Assembly: GCF_016920785.2 (NCBI RefSeq)
Contig: NW_024609857.1
Span: forward strand, 10,559,618-10,623,617
DNA: 64,000 nucleotides
Direction of reading: 5' to 3'
Source: Ixodes scapularis
Lineage: Eukaryota > Arthropoda > Arachnida > Ixodida > Ixodidae
Shown here: piece by piece, positions 59,992-64,000 of the stretch
Layout: every line of letters begins with the position of its first letter
How positions within the stretch are numbered: position 1 is the first letter of the stretch
Program-made: the position numbers and the translations under genes
The notes under the pieces: generated by a model
Seen by the model: the letters and a program-made list of their open reading frames with translations, nothing else
What the model was told of the DNA's origin: nothing
The model's database searches: none

Positions 59992-61460
59992 AAGCTTAAA
60001 AGCAATATCTACGGATATTGATTTCAAGCGTGACAACATTAACACTTTGATCAATCGATTAGATACAACACATTACGTGCATCTACTTGCGTAAGCGTAA
60101 CTTATTCCTTTCTTTTCTTTTTTTCTGTTCGGGGTACGTCTAAAACTTGGTCTTCAATTTTTGCAACGTACAACATAGGGAGAGAGATATGGCGATTTAG
60201 GAACAACGAAGGAACTTATTTCACTTAAAGAACGCCCTCACAATTTAGTTGTTTAATGCAGTAATTATGTTTTAATATTATTTTTAGATTAGCTAATTTG
60301 AAAAAGAGCAGCCGAAAAGCTTCGTATAGAGTGGCTCGAAACGTCAGCGGCTACCTGTATGGACAGGTGAAGTTGTTCCAGCGAGCTTCGAATATCTTAT
60401 GATGTTATATTAGCTAAGGGATTTGTAGTAACTAATTTATATTTTGCTTTCTTATGGTGAAGTGGAAAATAAAAAAATCTCGTAAATTATTTTTCCGCCG
60501 TGCCACCTTGTTTCTTTTTTTTTTTTTTTTTTATTGCCTACAACCTGCAGTGTTGTGCAGTGTAGCGCGCACCTGTCAAGACATTGAGCGCAGATTAAGC
60601 ACGCAGGTCCGCGACTCCATAAATGCTGTTGAAAGGTATGCCAAGGTTACAAGGTTACATGCGCGTAAGCGTCTCTGATTGTAACTAGTTCATTCATTGC
60701 AAGAGACGGCAGTTATGGATAGTGCGAGTCGCGCGCACCCGTTGAGACGTTCGACCCATAAGCAGCTTCGGTGTTCAGACAATGCGACATGGCACAATAA
60801 ATATTTTGCGAATCTGTGCCTGGATATGCAAGCGGCATTCCTTTTGTACCCCCCCAGGCAGATATGACCCTTTTCAACAGCCAGTCAAATGGTGGGCTTC
60901 GTGAGGCCAGGATTTTTGAAAAGGCTCTATGTCCTCTTAACCTGAAAAACACAACAACAACAACAACAAAACACACACAACGAGGTCTGGCAGCACGCCT
61001 GTCTGCTATGTTTCCAAGCGTCAGCAGTCTTCGCCTCTATCTCGCTCGGTGTCAGGACAGGAGGGCGGCGCAGACGGTGAGGGTTCAACAGCGGAACAGA
61101 GCTGGCCAATATCTGTGAAAACAGCAGCTGGGACAGCAACGCTTGGAAGTCGGCGGTAACTTCGAGACTTCATCAGCTGCTGATTCGCCGCCTGCACCCC
61201 CCGAGAAGAAACCACACCACGAGGCAGAAAGAAGGGACAAACGCTCGCCCTTCTTCTGATCGCAAGACCTCGAGGGGGGCCACCCGCAAGACCGTAGGGG
61301 AACACCCTTCTCGTTATCTTCGCCGGGGACATTCTTGGTCTGTCGCTCCCTCACCGGGAAAAGAAGACAACCAGGCGGTGCGTGATGCACCAGCAGCAGC
61401 AGCATCAGCAGCAGCATCAGCAGCACAAGGTCCGGTGGCCCGACGAGGGGTCACGTCAAT
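59992..61460. other. Unassigned stretch
   Basis: A T run lies at 60513-60532 and a CAA-rich run at 60950-60968. Overlapping frames at 61020-61430 reflect GC-rich sequence and the CAG repeat. No gene. Confidence 0.4.
61391..61424. repeat. (CAG/CAT)n microsatellite
   Basis: About eleven CAG triplets with interspersed CAT. Confidence 0.9.
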
Positions 61461-61605
61461 ACCACTTAGAAGATAAGGCCTGCACACTGTCCTACTAAAC
61501 GTCATCACTAGTGGATCCACGCAGCGCCGCCCATTTTGCCGCTAGTGGCGGGTCGAATATCCACTAACGGTGACGTCATGTTCAGGCCTGGTCTTCTAGG
61601 CGGCA
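61461..61605. repeat. CRE-containing module, copies 4 and 5, inverted pair
   Basis: Copy 4 (61461-61516, plus) reads ACCACTTAGAAGATAAGGCC and ends GTGGATCC, with a short insertion in the middle and no intact CRE. Copy 5 (61555-61605, minus) reads GCCTAGAAGACCAGGCC, then TGAACATGACGTCACC and TAGTGGATATTC. The two face each other around a 38-bp centre containing GCAGCGCCGCCCATT. Confidence 0.78.
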
Positions 61606-62114
61606 CAGGCAAGGCCCGCAGTCCCTCCAGCACCACCCGCCCCCAGCCACTGTTGTTTGTCTCCTCCTGCGGTCTTCTACCCCCCCCCCCCCCCCCTCCC
61701 CCCGACTATCGGGCATTCGACTTGTGGGTGTGACGTCGAGGGGTTATCCCCACTCTTCGTGTGTGTTGTGCGCTTGAAACCCGGTTGGCGGGGCTCTGAA
61801 GGGTCTCCCTAACCCCGGTCTTTATCGTTCACTCATTTCGGCTATCGGCAGATGTCCGGTGATAAGAAAGGCCGGTGCGTTGCCGGAAACTGCCACAGCG
61901 GTGGAAGCGTGTGTCACCCTCGAGTGTCGTTTTGAGACCCGCTCGTTCGGGGCGTTCGGTCTCCAGGTTTCAGTTCAAGAGGGTCGTTATCTGTTCGACA
62001 GGACGTCATGTTTGGAGCGACGGAAGCGGCCGAGTGTTTGTCTTGCGCTCCGGGGGATAGGAACGGCCAGTTTTCGGTCGACAGTGATTTCGTAGCGTCG
62101 TTTTAGGCAGCTTC
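61606..62114. other. Unassigned stretch
   Basis: A 17-nt C run lies at 61680-61696. The 78-aa and 61-aa frames at 61859-62095 have no domain. Confidence 0.45.
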
Positions 62115-62118
62115 TTAA

Positions 62119-62801
62119 AGGGGCACTGACACCCCAAAGGTCGTATTTATTTTTATTGTCTAAAACGATGCAAGTTGTAGTCATAGACACGCAAAAAAAA
62201 CCGCATCGCGAAAAAAAATTTTCCCGCGCGCGCGCGCGCCTTTTTATTTTTGGCGTTTGATTTTCCCGCCTCTCGCCTCCTCGCTTCTTTTGATCGGTGA
62301 CGTCAAAAATCAGGAAATTTAGAAGCTTTGTAGGCGACATCTCTATAACATTTAATTACGGCAATCCTAAAACATGTTTTTTAACGCAATTGCGAACGCA
62401 CTACGGCCCTTCTTTTTGAAATACCAAAAATCGGGAGTTCGTTGTGGTGCCGTCTCCTGGATTTGTATCCTCCAACGGAAAACAGGCGACACCGCTCAAA
62501 ACCGGTCCGCCGCAACGCCGGCGCTAGCCGGCGCTCGCTCCGATCCTCCTCGCTTTGGGTCGCCATGGCAACAGCAGGGAGTGGTGACAGGAAAGTGGAC
62601 TCTCAGGTCTCCTCAATTTTTGACGTCAAGGCACCGGCGCCGATCGCGCGGGAACTTCGAATTCGGCATTTGGAAATTGTTTTTTTTTACTTCACGAATA
62701 CTGAATTCCCAAATCTCAAATTTTGAGGGTAATGTCCCGGCATCGTTTTCAATCGTTTCGGATAATAAAAAAAAATATGATTTTGATGTGTCAGTGCCCC
62801 T
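62119..62801. mobile_element. TTAA-flanked MITE C (Kolobok/T2-like)
   Basis: A 683-bp element. AGGGGCACTGACAC is its left end and is exactly inverted at the right end, with TTAA at 62115-62118 and 62802-62805. Two TGACGTCA sites are present (62298, 62621). It also contains an alternating CG run near 62225-62238. No transposase. Its right TTAA overlaps the start of the next element. Confidence 0.9.
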
Positions 62802-63068
62802 TTAAGGCTTATTCACATGGTGTACCTTTTCAACGCGCCACAGTTTAGCGAAACTGAGATTTCGCGAAAACGGCCTGTTCAGACGTAGAGTTTGACGCGC
62901 AAAACATGTGACGTATTGACTCACGAGAATTTCGCCAATCCTTGTCATCTGCACGGGGAATATCAAGCGTTTCGCATCAAAATGATATAAAGTACGGACA
63001 GTGTGAAGAGACAGTCTGTTTTATTAATACCACTCAATGAACTTCGTCAGATTCGCCTCATTGGGTTT

Positions 63069-63225
63069 ACTATACTCCGTTTCACTTTATGTAGTACAGA
63101 AGAGAAGGCTAGAAGCGCGAGCTCATGGCGTTAGGAGCTTTGTGCCGCCGAGACGTGCCCTAGAGCAAGGAGCTCGCGCTTGTAGCCTTTTCTGCGGTAC
63201 ATCATAAGGTGAAATAGAGTAGAGT
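63069..63225. mobile_element. Nested palindromic MITE in element D
   Basis: Arms of about 55 bp (63069-63124 and 63170-63225). Landmarks are TTTCACTTTATG, GAGAAGGCTAGAAGCGCG and GAGCTC, inverted on the other side. TA borders both arms, so it may be mariner-like. Confidence 0.7.
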
Positions 63226-63402
63226 CCTGTTAAACCCGGAAAAGACCGCGAACGTCAAAGAACGAGAGGATTATCTCGAAGCATTTCAGACGTTTTTGCG
63301 CCGCTAATAGAAGTGATCTCCAGTTATCATGTTTATATGTGGTGCTTGCACTCGTCGCGGCTCTTGATTAATCTGTACCGCGCCACCAACCCGTACTGCT
63401 AA

Positions 63403-63445
63403 AGCGCCGTTCACAAACTTGCAACCGAGTACCACCAAGACTCAT
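63403..63445 (+). mobile_element. One end of the 36006-36159 MITE family
   Basis: TAA is followed by AGCGCCGTTCACAAACTTGC, then AACCGAGTACCACCAAGA, close to the TIR of 36006-36159. No matching right end was found before 63793. Confidence 0.65.
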
Positions 63446-63798
63446 CGCCCGTACGCACCGCTTCTCCGCTTGTCGCTCGCCTTGTTTGTTTTTCTTTTTT
63501 CGGCTTTGGCTCGGATACGGAATCGGCCAAAAACCAGACTCCTTCAAAAGCTCGCTCCACCTCGAAGGTCAGACGTCATGGCGAAGTCGAACGGCCATTG
63601 GCAGCGTCCGCGTTTCTCCTTCAGCTGATTGACAGGCATCGGTGAGGTTTCAGCAAAAAAGTGCTCCAGAAGCGAGGAACACGTGCCACGTTTTTCGGAG
63701 GCGCGGCACTTTTTCGGTCGCGTTCATCTGTTTCCCGAAACCTAGTTTCGCAACACAAGATTCGCCAACAAGATGCATCGTGTGAATAGACCTTTGGT

Positions 63799-64000
63799 CA
63801 GTGTTGGCAACTGTGCCTTTATTTCAGATCTTCCCAGTGCACAGCTAACTGTATCCGAGGTAAAAAAACTACGGCTCCTAAGTTCATTACAAAGTTTTTA
63901 CATGTCATTAACTAAGGGATCAAAGCTTTGGAGAGATGGGAAATCTCGGCTCACACGAAAAAGGATGAGCCGAGGTGCTAGCCCCTTTCCACTAAGGACC
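63799..64000 (+). mobile_element. Possible left end of a hAT element
   Basis: CAGTGTTGGCAACTGTGCC resembles the end of 19296-20149 (CAGTGTTGCCAACT). The other end would lie beyond the window. Confidence 0.4.

Larger units (their letters stand above)
62805..63793. mobile_element. Probable Harbinger-type element D
   Basis: AGGCTTATTCACATGGTG at the left and the inverted AGGTCTATTCACACGATG at the right. Similarity extends about 50 bp inward to GCGAAACT on both sides. The flanks are TTA and TTG, so the TSD is imperfect. Two other elements seem to be inserted inside (63069-63225 and from 63403). Confidence 0.72.

Overview
The window looks like accessory, non-genic DNA from an animal nuclear genome, most probably an arthropod and plausibly a tick (Acari). 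The pointers are moderate base composition, long homopolymer and dinucleotide runs, no dense coding on either strand, and decayed LINE and Ty3/gypsy proteins of the kind common in tick assemblies. Nothing looks prokaryotic. I found no host protein-coding gene, rRNA or tRNA that I would defend. Almost every open frame is short, stacked on other frames, or runs through a simple repeat or an inverted repeat.

What can be supported is a dense set of transposable elements, mostly non-autonomous DNA transposons delimited by terminal inverted repeats (TIRs) and target site duplications (TSDs). (1) hAT-type elements with 8-bp TSDs lie at 7827-9738 (perfect TSD, with a LINE fragment inside), 19296-20149 (perfect), 33241-33390 (perfect), 22447-22601 (7/8) and 53461-54739 (6/8). 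(2) PIF/Harbinger-type MITEs with 3-bp TTA/TAA TSDs lie at 1357-1641, 27982-28538, 36006-36159 and 41339-41525, with a likely fifth at 62805-63793. (3) Three elements have TTAA TSDs and AGG termini (23202-23921, 23926-27917, 62119-62801), which resembles the Kolobok/T2 MITE pattern. (4) TA-flanked mariner/pogo-like elements lie at 35046-35846 (with a SINE-like insertion) and 48713-48887. (5) Three palindromic or hairpin families recur at several loci.

By region: 1-7.5 kb is mostly unassigned, with one MITE and a few hairpins. 7.6-10.8 kb is a nested hAT/LINE and a hairpin cluster. 11-19 kb is sparse. 19.3-22.6 kb holds two hATs around a GC-rich stretch. 23.2-28.7 kb is a near-continuous chain of four elements, including a 4-kb element with 1.2-1.4 kb inverted arms. 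29-42 kb has scattered MITEs and hairpins. 45.9-46.4 kb has a 15-bp array. 50.7-54.7 kb has hAT-like elements and a recurring ~50-bp module. 56.3-58.3 kb is a minus-strand Ty3/gypsy remnant in which reverse transcriptase is fused in frame to integrase and a LINE 3' end is inserted. 61.4-64 kb is another element cluster.

The elements do not act together as a pathway; the layout records repeated insertion, often edge to edge with a shared TSD. The least explained signals are the long-arm 4-kb element with inverted 15-bp arrays, a ~50-bp module centred on a TGACGTCA palindrome present five times, and an excess of TGACGTCA sites (at least 14 by eye in 64 kb), most of them inside mobile elements.
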